Below are positions 10,881 through 24,950 of a stretch of DNA of 64,000 nt, in pieces. Within the stretch, counting starts at the first letter, position 1; each line of letters opens with the position of its first letter. The stretch comes from Chaetoderma sp. LZ-2023a. Its lineage: Eukaryota; Mollusca; Caudofoveata; Chaetodermatida; Chaetodermatidae. Under the pieces are notes generated by a model, which was not told the DNA's origin, did not search any database, and was given only the letters and a program-made list of their open reading frames with translations. The DNA lies in contig CM067366.1 of the NCBI GenBank assembly GCA_034401795.1, forward strand, positions 68,626,014-68,690,013. The letters are read 5' to 3'. Made by a program: the position numbers and the translations under genes.

Positions 10881-12095
10881 ATAACTGTTTCTATTCAACA
10901 TATGCTTTAAATTTTTAAATAAGTTTTCAACAGTAAAAGTTGAAATACTTGTTTTTAATCGGTCTCTATGAATTGACCTGATTTTGACAAATTCACACAC
11001 GTATATACATATAATTATTGTATGTTATGTTATTTTTTGACATCTTTTCTCTTCATGTTCATAAATGATGTCTACATTTAGTCAGTTTATACATATTCTG
11101 CTGAATTACTGCCTACCGTTATTTACTCACCATGATAAAGATTGATTAATAGCTGATGGTCATTTTATAACAACGATACTGAAAGCTGTTGCTATCTACA
11201 ACATTAACATCTTTCAGCATGATTGGTCTTCAAATGAACACCACCCTTCAATTGGCACGATTGACTGATGAGATAATTTTTCCATTCAGCAGGATGCTTG
11301 TTGACGCAGCTGACATTATCCCATTCGCTCTTTATATTATCGCTCTATCCTAATTGCACATATTTTTTGTGATAATTCAAATGTCCTCAAACACAAGCTC
11401 TCTAAGCACAGTAAGAATATGTCATGAACGGGTTGTAGAATCACGGAATATGGACAAAAATGAGATGATCAAAAAGTGGATGATCGTTAGTTGTTACGTT
11501 TCTGGATCATTTATAAAAAAAATTTGTGTATCTGAGCCTTTTTATTCTCAATAATGTGTTTTAAAATATTTCGGAGACGGTCTTTGTTAAAATACTATGA
11601 GAAGGTAACAATTAAATATAGGGCATTATAACGATGTATTTGAAATGGATTTTATTTTAGGTTTTGTTATAGATGATTTTTTGCACCTGTTACAAACAAT
11701 TTGACTGAAAGTGATTGCTGCCTAAGGCAGAAATTAATTTCCACTCAATGTTTTAAAAATTAATCAGCCGGTGAATTTCATGGAAATTGGGATGAAATTG
11801 TATAAATAAAAAATAGTTATACGGTTTGTTAAATTTAGATCTGGATCTAGTACGATTGTTACTGAATGAAAACGAATACTTTAATTTTGTGCTTATTTGA
11901 CTAACCTGAGACTGATTTGATGGATAATGGTTGAGTAATACTTTACTCCTTTGCATATGATATATAGAGCTTAATCTCCACCTAATGGACATCTGACTGC
12001 CTGTTTTAAACTTATCATCATATCAACATAGTGTAGGATTTCAGTCATTACTAATTACTATGTATCTAATAGTTATAATAATTTGTGTTTTACAG
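10881..12095. other. intergenic or intron, nothing recognised
   Basis: AT-rich sequence with an R fragment near 11696. No exon that would supply the 5' part of the SH3 gene could be defended. Confidence 0.5.
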
Positions 12096-12216
12096 AAAAA
12101 TTCAGATCATCATGCCAATATGTGGAAGACGCGAGTGGAATTGCCATCGTGGAGCAGAGCGCCCCCTGAAGGCATCGAGAATGGCAGTGTCACCACGCAA
12201 ATACCATTACAAGAAG
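12096..12216 (+). CDS. multi-SH3 gene, exon 1 of those visible
   Basis: The acceptor is TTTTACAG and the donor AAG|GTAAGA, a strong pair. Forty codons plus 1 nt are open (start KNSDHHANMWKTRVELPSW). No domain is recognised. It enters in phase 0, leaves in phase 1, and joins exon 2 to make a Glu codon. It is probably not the true first exon, because no initiator or promoter is evident upstream. Confidence 0.8.
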
Positions 12217-15200
12217 GTAAGACAGTCTCATTCACTCTGTTTAATGGACCTTTCCACTTTATCCATCCATCATATATGACGTCAATAAACTACGTGATGT
12301 GTATGTAGAATGACATCATGAATGACTCAGGGAATTCGGAGATCGATCGATCTGAACCCGGCGAAGTATGGGTGGAGCATAGCCAGAGCTGAGCGGGGCA
12401 TGGCTAAAACTGGAAAGGTGCATTCTGGTATACATTTGATATATACCATGTGATGCAACATGGCGTAATATATTAATATTATTAATATATATATACATTA
12501 GTATATCATGAGGGTCAAAATTTGTGATATTCTCGGAGCTGTTTAACCATTTTAAATGATCAAAATGGGCCAAGAAATGCAACAAATTCCATGCAGTGAA
12601 TGTCCATTTACAGCCCAGAAGACAATTTTTGAAAATTTATTACTGGAATAATTGGTTCGATTATTGAGCCAGTAATTTGTGGTAAAATTTTTAAAATACT
12701 CTTCCTGGCCGGCAAATGGACATACCTCAAGACCACTGCAATGGCCAGTTTGGACCAGCTTGCCTATTAAAGAATTAATTAACCCTTTCATGGGCAAATT
12801 TGGTCAAGAAAATCTCAACTTTCTCTTATAAAATATCCATTTGCAGGCCAAGAGAAGACTATTTTTGAAAGTTAACTGCTGGAATGGCTGGCTCGATGAT
12901 CGAGCCGGTTATTCCAGTGGTACATTTTCAAAACTGGTCATGGCCTGCAAATGGATATTTTCCAGGACCGCTGAAGATGCAGTTTTAGGCCGGCTTGAGC
13001 ATTAGAGGGTTAAATAATGGGTTAGATAATCGTGTTGCTGAAGGCGATTACTGCCTTAGATGACACCATTTTCAAAATGAACCCCAGTTACCCATGCTAT
13101 GCTAAAGGTAGCTATCATTTTCTAAGAACTATACCAGCTACAGAAGTTTATTGTGTTGATTATCTTTCAAACTGTTTAAATCAAATGCAAAGAATTTTGC
13201 ATCTTATTATAAATCGCCACGTTGTAGTGTATGTACAGGATATATAAATATAGAGGATGTAAAATGTACCTGAATGCATAAATACATACATGTGGACATA
13301 ATTAGGTCAACCAATTTCATTCAGAATTACATAAAAACTTGTTTTAAAAGATCTAAATATCTAGCTGACATTTGACAGAACATTATTGTTCCTGTCAAAT
13401 TGTCTGTCTTCAATAAATCGTGATTTACTTTATTATGACATTGTTTTAGATAATTTTAAATCACATGTTTGAAAAATCACAAATTTACACAAACCCATTG
13501 CATGAAATATGTAATAAATAATATCTGCAGCATACAGAGTGAAATGTATTGATAATAATTGTCAGTATGTATCATCCTGATCTCTAGAATCGGAAGTATG
13601 GTTTGTGGATAGATGAAGTATATACAGCATTGACAAAAGCTGTAAAATAAAAGGCTGATGAATATTCATGTGTCAGGTGGTAATACAGATTAGATCAAGC
13701 CGGTCTCTGCTGTGGTCTTAACTCTTACCTCTGATATAAAAATTTTAAATCATCAAATTAAATTAAAAGATGAACTGGTGTTCATTTTTGTCTCGCTTGT
13801 GAAGCAGAAAGTGAAACGTAAATGTATCAGTTTTCCGGTGATGACGGCGTCAACAATGTTAAGTTTTTGCACTTTGTAAAACTTCTCAGCTTATGTTTCA
13901 GAATCAGTTAATTCTATTGCAACTAAACTTGGCTATGTGGTTGCCCATGCTGTTAGGAAGCAGCATGATAATAAGAAGGTTACAAGGTCAAAGGTCAGGT
14001 TCACTCCCTGATGTTGATACAAAACTGGGGGTTTTTACGTTAAGTTTTTAGATCTAGCAAAACTTAAGCTTATATTTAAGGATTGGTTAATCATATCGGA
14101 ACTAAGCTAAGATATAAGGTTACCTCTAATGTTATGGAACAGCATGCTGACACTTAAGTCACAACATTTAAAGTCACGGTCACTGTAACCTCTACTAAAC
14201 TTGGTTATATTTTAACGTTAAGTTTTTCCGTTTAGCCAATCTTATCAGCTTATATTTCGGGATTGCTATAGCCTATTGGAATACAACTTGGGTACGTTGT
14301 TACTTATGCTATAAGGATGCAGGATGATGACAGAGAAGTCACCAAGTCAAAGGTCATGGTTATTCTGACCTAAAATACTTTATGTCTCAAGGTTAAGTTC
14401 TTGCGTTTAGCAAATCTTCTCAGGTTATATTTCGTGATTGCTTAACCCTAATGGAACACAACTTGGGTACATGGTTGCTTATACTAAGAAGATGCAGGAT
14501 GATGACAGGCAGATCACCATGTCAAAGGTCAATGTGATTCTGACCTTGCTATTTTTCCTCTGCATTTTCAACATTAAGCTTTTCTATTTAGCAAATCATT
14601 TACATTTATATTTCAGAATTACTTATTACTACCAGAACTAATCTTGGACACATGGTTCCTTATACAATAACGAAGTTGCGTGCTGATAGTGACATCACTA
14701 TGTCCAAAGTCGAGGTCATCGTACCAGGGACAGACCTACCCATTCGCCTATTTGCTTTTGAGAATAATTTTCATGGTTGGCTAATAAAATGTCAAAATTG
14801 GCTAATTCACTGGCTAATACTTTTACATATATCTTGGTAGGTCAGCTCCTCTTAAACTATGATGACACATCTAATTCTTTCCAATATTTTATTTCTCACA
14901 TGACCTGCTGGTCATCTCTTAATTGGTTATTATTAGCCTTAAGATCTAGCGGGATCATAAAGGATTAGATTGATAGGTTATTGGTCAGGCTAAGAAAGTC
15001 CAGGTTTGGCTAATGAAATCCCAAAATAGGCTAATTCACTGGCTAGTGCTTTTACATGTATCTTGGTAGGTCAGTTCCTCTTAATGATTTCAAATGAGTA
15101 GGTCGGTCCCTGCATCGTACCATTGATTTATGACCTCTGTCATGGCTGTATTTCCAATGGTTTTTTTGTTTGGCTACATTTTAGGATTGCTTAATCCTAC

Positions 15201-18200
15201 TGGAACCAAACTTGAACACTTGGCTTCCTAGACTATACCGAGGCAGGATGATGATAATGAGGTCATTAGGTCAAGGCCGTCCTGACATTGCTATTTAAAC
15301 TCTGCTTATCATCGTTAAGTCATTTTATATTTCCGGATTAGTTACTCACATTGGAACAAAATTAGACTACATGGTTACCTTTAATGTTAGGAAGCAGCGT
15401 GATAACATTCAGGTCACTAGGTCAAGGTCACTGTGACAAACAGGAGACGGGTGAGACATTTAATTTTGCGGAATATTTGATCAACACATTACATGGACGA
15501 TATTGCTGTCATAGACAGCAGCATGGCATCCACCAAATTTGTTGAAAAGTGTAAATCAGTTAGGCAGCAATGTCTTCCAATCGATTAATGTTTGAAGTAA
15601 TCGTCAGTACATTTAATATTTTCTGGTTATTTTTAGCTGTACAGTATTATATATGATATCAGACTGCTGACACGAAATCGTTGTTTCTCCTCCGTCGATG
15701 GGTAATTGCAATTGTTAATTGTATATGCTTCTGATAATTGTTGGCTATTAAGCATAAGTGAATTGTCCAATTGGCTAGGGGCTATAGCTGATGCATACAG
15801 TTTATGGCTCTACAACTGTGTTATATAACCAGTAACCACAAGATTCCTGATGGAACATTTCGAGGTGTCGTATGTGCTAACCAATACTTATGAATATTTA
15901 ATGACGTCACAGCTCATAAACAGTTAAGTGACTTGATATTACATAGTGAATCTAGTATGACACTGCTAGTTAAGCTTTTAGCTGCTGGTAGCAAGCCACT
16001 GAGTGTGTGTGTCCCTTTATAGTTTGTTAGTCAGTCAGTCAGTTACAAAGACTTATTCTGGACTGTTTTTCGTATACAGAAATCAAACTTGGGGGAAAGC
16101 TTGCCTATAAAGTCATGAAGATGTGTGTTAAAATATCAAAGGTCATGACAGCGACCAGATTAAAATTATTATTTTGAAAACTATGTGCTTGAAAGACATC
16201 TGTCAATAACTCCTGTTCCACAAGAGAGATCCTGACCATGCTTGGGTGGAAGGTTGCCCGTGGGGTCCTGAAGAGGTGGGTGAATTTCGCGATCAAAAGG
16301 TCAAATATCAACATGACATTGACACCTGCGGCCACCAAGATTCTATCATCTTTGTTATAAAAGTGAACTGAATTCTCATATGCACTGACCTTTTAGACTG
16401 TCTTCCTCTGTTGAAAAAATTAGAATGCCTGAAGTCTTATATAGTACAATATATCAAACTTGTCTATAATGGACGGTGTATAGGGCATTAAAAATGGTCA
16501 TTAACTCTTTAGTGGTCAAGCCTGCCAAACCAGCATTTGCAGTGGTCATGGGGAATAACAGAGGCAGTCATTCCAGGGGTAAATTTTCAAAACTTGTGTT
16601 TTCCTGGCCTGCATATGAACACTCACTAACAAAAATGGTTTTTTGACAAGATTTTATTTTGACAAGTTATGATCATAAATGACAGGGTTAAAGACAGGCA
16701 GTCAGTTCATGCTACTAACTCAGGACATCTTTAAACATTTGTTTGGTTGTCCTCTCCCGACCGACCCGAAAAACCCCTGCCAACTCCAAAGATTGTTATA
16801 TAATTTTTAATTTTCTTATGTGCGCCTGTTGTGAAATAGAATCGACTCCTTTCATCAAAATGGGTTCAAATAACCTTTAGAATCATTTTACTTTATAGTT
16901 TCTGCTTCAATATCAAAGAAAAAACTTCAAGTTTTGTTCTTCAAATTCAATTTTGCAACGAACCAATTCAGGGGGTAAAAAAAATAATTTCTCTACGAAC
17001 TCCAACCCATGGGGTCGGGAGAGAACAAAAGAAAATCTTAAGGATTGCCTCACGTACTATGGCAAATAGCTTTAGGGGCCAAATGCTAGTGATTCATCAA
17101 GACAGGTGGTCTTATTAAGTAGGTGTCCACGGTGACAGGCTGTATTAGCAGTGCCTATGTGAGGATGGTGTGTGATTCATCAAGACAGGTGGTCTTATTG
17201 AGTAGGTGTCCACGGTGACAGGCTGTATTAGCAGTGCCTATGTGAGGATGCTGTTCTCTTGATTGTCTGCTATATCCTCTGCCTGTTCTAAATGAAGGAG
17301 CTACTTATTATTGATCACATCAGGAAAGATGAAGTGTATATTGTATCTAGTTTCTAAACCAATGTGAACTTCTATCTATATGTTTATACCTGTTTGCAAT
17401 CACATCACTGCTAATCAAGTACAAAAACATGTTTAACGGTATAATGGAGGAATCCCGTTTTAGCTATGCCCCGCCCATCTTTAGCTAAGCTCCACCCATG
17501 CTTTGCCTGTGTTGTCAAGCGTTTGTGACAACCTTAGCTACTTCATTCATGACGTATTTGATTATGACATCATCCTACATGTCATATAGTTGATTATGAT
17601 GTAATATGATTGACTGAGAAACTGGAGTCATCCATTGTCACGTCAGCCAAAAATGGTTTCTGTAAAGATCGTGAGAAATAGCTATTTGCTGGCAAAGAGA
17701 AGACTGAAAATTTAGCACTGAAATAACTGGCTCGCTAACAGCTAGGGATTCCAGTAGTAAATTTTCAAAAAGTGATCTTTTGTCCTGTAAATGAAAATTC
17801 ACTAAATAAGAAATTTCTATTTTCCTAGCAAGATTTCACAATTAAAGGGTTAAGAAAAAATATGTCAAAATAATCATGCCATCCTATCCTGCAAGCACCT
17901 CATTGTCAGGTATGTACAAGTCACTAAATGATCAGGCACCACAGTATCTAAGAAAAATGTTTACTTATACGTCAGATGTACATAACCACCCACTCAAATC
18001 TACCATAAATTCTAACTTATATATGCCAAGATCTAAACCTAATGTATACACCTCAAAAGAAGTAAGTCCCCCCCCTAAATATTGGCCAATATTTTCTAAA
18101 AGATGTATCTAATTGTAATGAAATTTCGCACAGATCATTAGTTCGGCTATGGCAACAATCAGCGATAAAGCTTATCCCATATGTCGTGTTTTGCCTCAAT

Positions 18201-20207
18201 GCGCTTACGCTAAATGCAAAATTGACCCATTTCAAAAATTGCAGAGAACAAACAATACAGATTTTATTCAGTAACAAGAGAATCATAACAACAGTTAGAG
18301 TGTAGAATACATTTTTTTTTTTTGGTAACAGTATTGACTATCCATTAATTTAATTACTTGTAAACCATAATAAAGATTTCATTTCAAAATGTCAAAAGAC
18401 GTGTTACATCATGACAAACTGTCAACAAAGGACTTGATCACATTTAATATTGAGTGTATCCACCATTTTTCTCTATCACATTATTGCAACGTTCTCTCAT
18501 GCTGTTGATGAGGTGGGTGATCCGATGTTGTGGGATCGCCATCCACTCCTCCTGCAACAGCTGATAGATGTCACCAAGAACAGTGCCATCAGTCGCTCGC
18601 CGGTACACCGCTCTCTTTAATTGGTCCCACAAATGTTCTATTGGGTTCAGATCTGGCGAGTTTGCTGGCCACACCATCCTCTCGATGCCATGGTTAGTAA
18701 GAAAGTCATTCACAATTCTTGCCCGGTGCGGACGTGCATTGTCATCCATGAACACAAAACCATCACCTATGGCAGTAGCATACGGCAGTACATGTGGCTC
18801 CAGGACCTCGGCAAGATAGTGCTCGGCATTAAGGTTACCATTGATTGGAATAAGTTTTGCGCTGATCCCTGCACACACCATCACACTTCCTCCCCCAAAT
18901 GCTGTGGTAGGCCGGCCGCACACAACATTCAGCATATTGTTCACCACGACGACGCCAAACCCGAGACCTTCTATCAATGTGGTGAAGGCAGGCGCGCATC
19001 TCATCACTAAGCATGATGTTTGCCCACTGCTTCCTTGTCCAGCGTACATGGTCTCTGGCCCATTCAAGCCATGCTTGTTTATGGCGTAATGACAAGGCTG
19101 GCCTCTTGACCAGGTGTCAAGCATGCAGTCCAGCAACACGGAGATGGTTTCTCACCGTTTGATCACTGATTCTTCTGGCTCCAGCTCCAGCAGCTGCGTG
19201 TAGCTGATCCCTGATGGCGCGTGCGGTTGGCATTCTGTTTCGAAGTGCTATGTTTGTAATGAAATGATTTTGATGTTGCGTTGTGGCCAGTGGTCTGCCA
19301 CTTCTCGGTTCGTCATTTACCTCGCCATGCTGCTCGAATTTGTGACACAACTTTCTTATTGCTTTTGGGGTAACACCCATTCTACGCGCAACTTGCTTCA
19401 CACCGAAATTGGCCTCCAGAAGACCAATGGCAATTGCCCTATCCTGGTTTGATAAATGTGGCATTATTGAAGCACAGAACTGCGAACACGTTACTCTATG
19501 CACAACTAGAGACAGATTCATTGATATTCCTCTGGCAAAGGCCATGTCCAATTTCGCAATTTTTGAAATGGACCACTATTGCATTTAGTGTGTGCTCGGT
19601 CAGGCATAACTGACCTTATGAGGTAATCGATTTCACATATTAGCGCTATAGTGGTACTAATCACCTGTGAGAATTTTTATTACAATCAGATATATATCTT
19701 AGAAAAAATTAGACCATATTTAGGGGGGGACGTACTTTTTTTGAGGTGTATATATACAAGAGGCTTTGCTTGTACAGGTACTAAAATTTGGAACAGCTGA
19801 AAGCTTTTTTTTAAAAAGAGCAACTATACAGGAATGCTATTGAATGTTTTGAAAGTGATTTGACTGAAAGCATTGCTGCCTAGGCAGTAATGGTTTAGAT
19901 TCAAATTAATTTCACAAATTCAGCAAAAACATTGTCATATCTGATGGGTGCCAGTTTCAGAGATTCACTTGAATTAACTGTATCTTTTAGCGATTCAGTA
20001 AGATGGTGAAATTAAAATTGTTTGTGCCATCATAGTTGTATATATTTGTATAATATTGTATATATAATTTATATTTTGCTGTACAGTTAATCATATAATT
20101 TTCTGATTGTAAATGTGTTTTTTCCCAAATGTAAATAAATAATTGAGGGCTTCGGGAAGAACAGTTATTTTATTGAATAAGTTTGTACCCTCTTTAAATA
20201 AAGATAA

Positions 20208-20254
<47 letters not shown>

Positions 20255-23200
20255 GCTCACCTGGCCTGAAAGGCCAAGTGAGCTTATGCCATTGCAGCCA
20301 TCCATCGTCCGTCCGTCGTCCGTCAAATCGCTTCTTCTTTTTATCGGTTTGACCGATTTAAACCAAATTTGGCTGAAACGATCCTATCATGATACCCTCC
20401 AGACATTTTTTCAGAATTTTGATTAATAAATTTTTTGGGTCAAAATCTTAGATTTTATGAAAAATCTACCGGAAATGGTCAAAATGCTACTCTTTCTTAG
20501 CTGCTTGACATATTTTTTATTATTATGCAAGGAGATTTTGCGCCAAATTACACTATAGATAATGAGCCAATTCATACAGTAATTGATAATATGTATCATT
20601 CTGTAAGCTGATGCCTGATACGTATCAGATGTCATAGGCTGTACATGTACGCATGTATTCTCTAACATGTAAATATGCATGGATGATCAAGGGAATTTCT
20701 AGGAATGATTGTCTGTTCAGCAGTCTGTCTGGCTGTCTGTCTCTCTGGCAACAATGCAAAGAGAATCATTTCCTGGATTCATTTTGATGTTTTATGTGAA
20801 AATATCTCACAACTAGATTATGCAGTTGATATTCCCATGCTTACACCGATGTTGATATCTTTCTTCACCCCACCCCCGGGTCGGAGCCTAATATAGATGT
20901 AGTCTCTCGCAAAATCGTAATCATGGGTAACTCGCATAACAACCAACAGACTGTCAGATGTGTGTGCGAGCTTGTGCGTGCGTGTGAAGACCTGGAACAC
21001 AATAACAGTTGTTTTTCACACAAACATAATCATATCACTATAACAATGGAGCTTACAGACAATGTTTGTTCTTTCAGAAAGCAGCAGTATACAAGAAGAT
21101 GATGTATTCATGGAAAATGAGGCCGTGAAACTGTCACCGGCGCAGTTACATAGACAAAATGTTAGCTCATTCTTATTGAGGAAGAAAGGACCGGATATAA
21201 CCCCTCCTCAGGGCCTCAATCACAGCCCCAATACGCAACAAGAGAGGTAGTACAAAATATAGCTCAATATGAAACACTTGAAAATATTGTTTGTTTCAGT
21301 GCATAATGACCATGGCAATCTTACTGTTATAAGATTTCTATGTTAATGATGTCATTTGAATTTCCAACTAGTTTGATTACATTAACACTTTCAACCGGAA
21401 AAAACAAATCTGACAAATTATTTCGTGTTTAACTCTGTAATGACCGAATTTGGTGAAGAAAATCAAACTATTTCCTTATTTAATGTCCATTTGCAAGCCA
21501 AGAGAATACTGTTTTAGAAAATTTACTGCTGAATTACTGGCTCGATTATCCAGCCAGTCATTCCAGTGGTAAGATTTTAAAAATAGTAATCTCTTGGCCC
21601 TCAAATGGACATTCCTAAAGACCACAAAGCCGGTTTTGACCGACTTCATTATGAAAGCATTAATAGTCATTTAACGCTTTTACACTCAAGCTGGACAGAA
21701 AACTGCTTCTACAGTGCTCTTGAGAAATGTCCATTTGCAGACCAAGGGAAGCGTATTTTTGTCTAATTTACCACTGCAATGACTGGCTCGATATCTGAGT
21801 CAGTCATTACACTGATCAATAAATTGTCAAAAATTATCTTTTTTGAACTGCAAATAAAGATTTTCTGTGTCAATTTACATCCCAAGAGAAGATTTTGTAA
21901 AATTTACAGTTGAAATTACTGGCCATTCCAGTTGTAAAGTTTGAAAAATAGGTGTCGTTTTGGCTTGTGAGTAGACCTTTCTCAGGATTACTGCAAACTT
22001 TGGCAGGCGTGACCATTAAATGGTTGCAGATTTAGGAAATAAGTTAATAACTTAACATGTTAGTATTTTGTTGCTTTTCAGACTGTCTGAGACACGAGAT
22101 CATGATAGCGGCAAGGGAGATTCACCAGTGATGTCCAATAGAACATTGACCTCTCCACCTTCTGATATTGACATCTATAGTGACCTGAACCGGGTGAGAA
22201 ACTCATAATTTAAATGATTCTTGACAAATCTGATATATTATGTACGGCAATATATATTATCTGTCCATTCAGTTCTATTCAGAAAATCCAGTCACGGTTG
22301 TTATGTCCTTGAATAAAAAGAGTTTTGTGTGTTGTAGTTTAAATTCTTTGAGCTCTGGTTTCACAAAGCTTACAAGTTTGTTGTTCTATGATGTACAAAG
22401 AATTCTCCTGATTTCATTCATATGATGTATAGTATTCTGCCTATGTGGTGCCATTGCACCTATGACCTTTTATCTTTAAAACCAACATTTTAACACTAGC
22501 ACTCAAACTGGCCAAAAACAGCTTCTGCAGTGCTCCTGAGAAATGTCCATTTGCACACCAAGAGAAGATTTGTTCTGAGAATTTATCACTGCAATGACTG
22601 GTTTGATAACCAAGCCAGTCATTCCAGCGATAAATTTTCAAAACTAATCTCTTGTTCTGCAAATGGATATTTTTTTATCAGAAAATTTATATTTCCTTGA
22701 AAAAATTTGGTTAAAGAGTTAAGACCAAGCGCAACACTATATAGCTGCAACTTTGTCAAAATAGGACACGCAAACCAATGAATAGAGTGACTGGCAAACT
22801 GGAACTGCCTTGCATGTCCTAAACAGTAGGCATGAGTCGCAATTCAAAAGTTATTTTTAATTATTACGTGAAAAGTCTAATTTTTAAAAGCCAATGATCA
22901 TTATTAGTTCATATGCTGTTTTAGTAATAGCCTGGTCTTGTGGTGTGATTTGTATTGGCTGCCTATACACTAGTGAATCTGATTCAATGTCTGATGTTGT
23001 GGTCACTTAGTCTTAAGACTGCGCTTGTGTTTTCAGGACAGCAGTGTGCAAGGTGAAAAGAGTTTTAAAGAGGAGATAGAGCTTGCATTGGACTCCATTT
23101 TAGATGCACATAAAGGTATACTACTGCTTAGCCGTTTAACACTCAAACCGGCCGCAAACATGTTCTGCAGTGCTCTTGAGAAAATGCCCATTTGCAGAAG

Positions 23201-24918
23201 AGGTGGCTATATTTGACAATTTTACATTGGAATTACTGGCTTGATAACTGAGCCAGTCTTTCCAGTGGTAAAGTTTCAAAAATAGTCTTCTCTTGGTCGA
23301 CAAATGGACATTTCTCAACACCACTGCAGAAGCCGTTTTTGGCTGATATGAGTTAATGATATTAGATGCATTACATGCTATCTTTGCTTATTATTTTGAA
23401 AGCAAGTTTAATAATTGTTACTAGTAAACATCAATGTTTAACCCTTATTGTAATACAGTTTTATAAATTAAATAAATATATACATTAACCCGGAGATCTC
23501 ATGATCTCAGTTTTAAAACAGCCAAACATGTAAGTTAAATATTTTGAAAATAATTTTACTGGAAGCAACATTGTAAAATTGATTTTAGCATATTCAGTTG
23601 CTTACTGCCACATATAGAATTGCCATGTGATGTGTTTTGTGCTGAAAGCATGAACATGGATTAACAACATCCTGTAGTTCTTAGATAATTACCAATCGCT
23701 TTTGTTATGGAATACACACCATGTTTTGGGGGTAGGGGGCATGGTCATTATGTATTTGGATTTGCCAATACATGTAGCTGTATAGGTACAGATGCTGGTT
23801 TCCTTGAATAATAGCTTCTACTTGGAGTACATTCATTGAATAGGTTGAAGCATCTTAATTTTGGTGTCAGAATCTCAATTTTTATAATGCTGGTTATAAT
23901 ACTATTTGGTCTAAAGAAGTGTTATCTTTTAGTTATGGTCAGGATGGAGGAATCTAGCTATGCCCAGTCCATCTCTAGCTAAGCTCCACCCATGCCTTTT
24001 CCATGATGGGATTGATCAATCCCTGCACTCCTGAATCTCAATTTCTAGAAAACTACATGTAAGCTGTTTAATATTTTATGGCAGCAATAGCTCCAAGTCA
24101 AATTAGTTTCAAAATATTCAACAGAATTTTATTTTAAAATATTAATTACATACAATTCATACAACAATGCTTAGTCCATCATCAATTAAGCATTTGTGAC
24201 GAACTTAGTTACGTCATTCATGACTTAATTGATTATGACATCAGCCTATACATCGCGTAGTTGATTATGATGTCTTATAGAATTGATTGACTGAAAAACT
24301 GGAATCCTCCATTACTAAGCATAGAATTTTTTTCCCCACATGACAAGTTTTATCAAAGGGGTTTCGATAATGGCAGCCATTTTGGAGATTATGTGATCAG
24401 AGATTGTAGTTTTCCAAATTTATCAGGCTTTCCAGTCTGTCCAAAGTCCAAAACACCCTCGCTGACCATCTGACAACCCCTCCCAGACCCTCATCGATTA
24501 TGGTTCCCAGACATTTCCCAATCATTCAGGTCAATTTTTGTGTAATATCATATTAATGATCCTTTCTTTAGATGATGGATTGTCACCTACTGAGACAACA
24601 CATTTATCATCGACACAGAGCTATCCAGACAAAGACACACGCATACCAACTCCTACAGAGACACCTCAGATCAAGTACACCGTCAAACAAGCATACCAAG
24701 CCATTACAGAAGGCCAGATCTCAGTGGACCAACATGACACCATTGTATTCCTAGAAGACGGTGATCCTGGTTGGATGAAGGGCAGGAATCTGACCAATGA
24801 CGAGGAAGGTTACTTTCCATCTTGGTGTGTCCTGGAGGAGGAAGAGATAGAGGAGACTCAAACATGTGCTAGAGAGGTTAACAATACATGCATGCACAAA
24901 CGCACGCACGCACTCACA

Positions 24919-24950
<32 letters not shown>

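Larger units (their letters stand above)
19753..20253 (+). pseudogene. LINE 3' end and (ATT)n tail
   Basis: Resumes the LINE after the Tc1 element (RGFACTGTKIWNS, then stop) and runs through a 3' region with an R insertion. It ends CTTTAAATAAAGATAAT and about 47 bp of ATT repeats (20207-20253), the usual LINE 3' tail form. Confidence 0.65.

Noticed and set aside
10431-11000. 189-codon open frame on the - strand with 11-residue repeats
   Set aside because: It is the 33-bp minisatellite read in frame plus a short flank; no start context, splice signal or homology.
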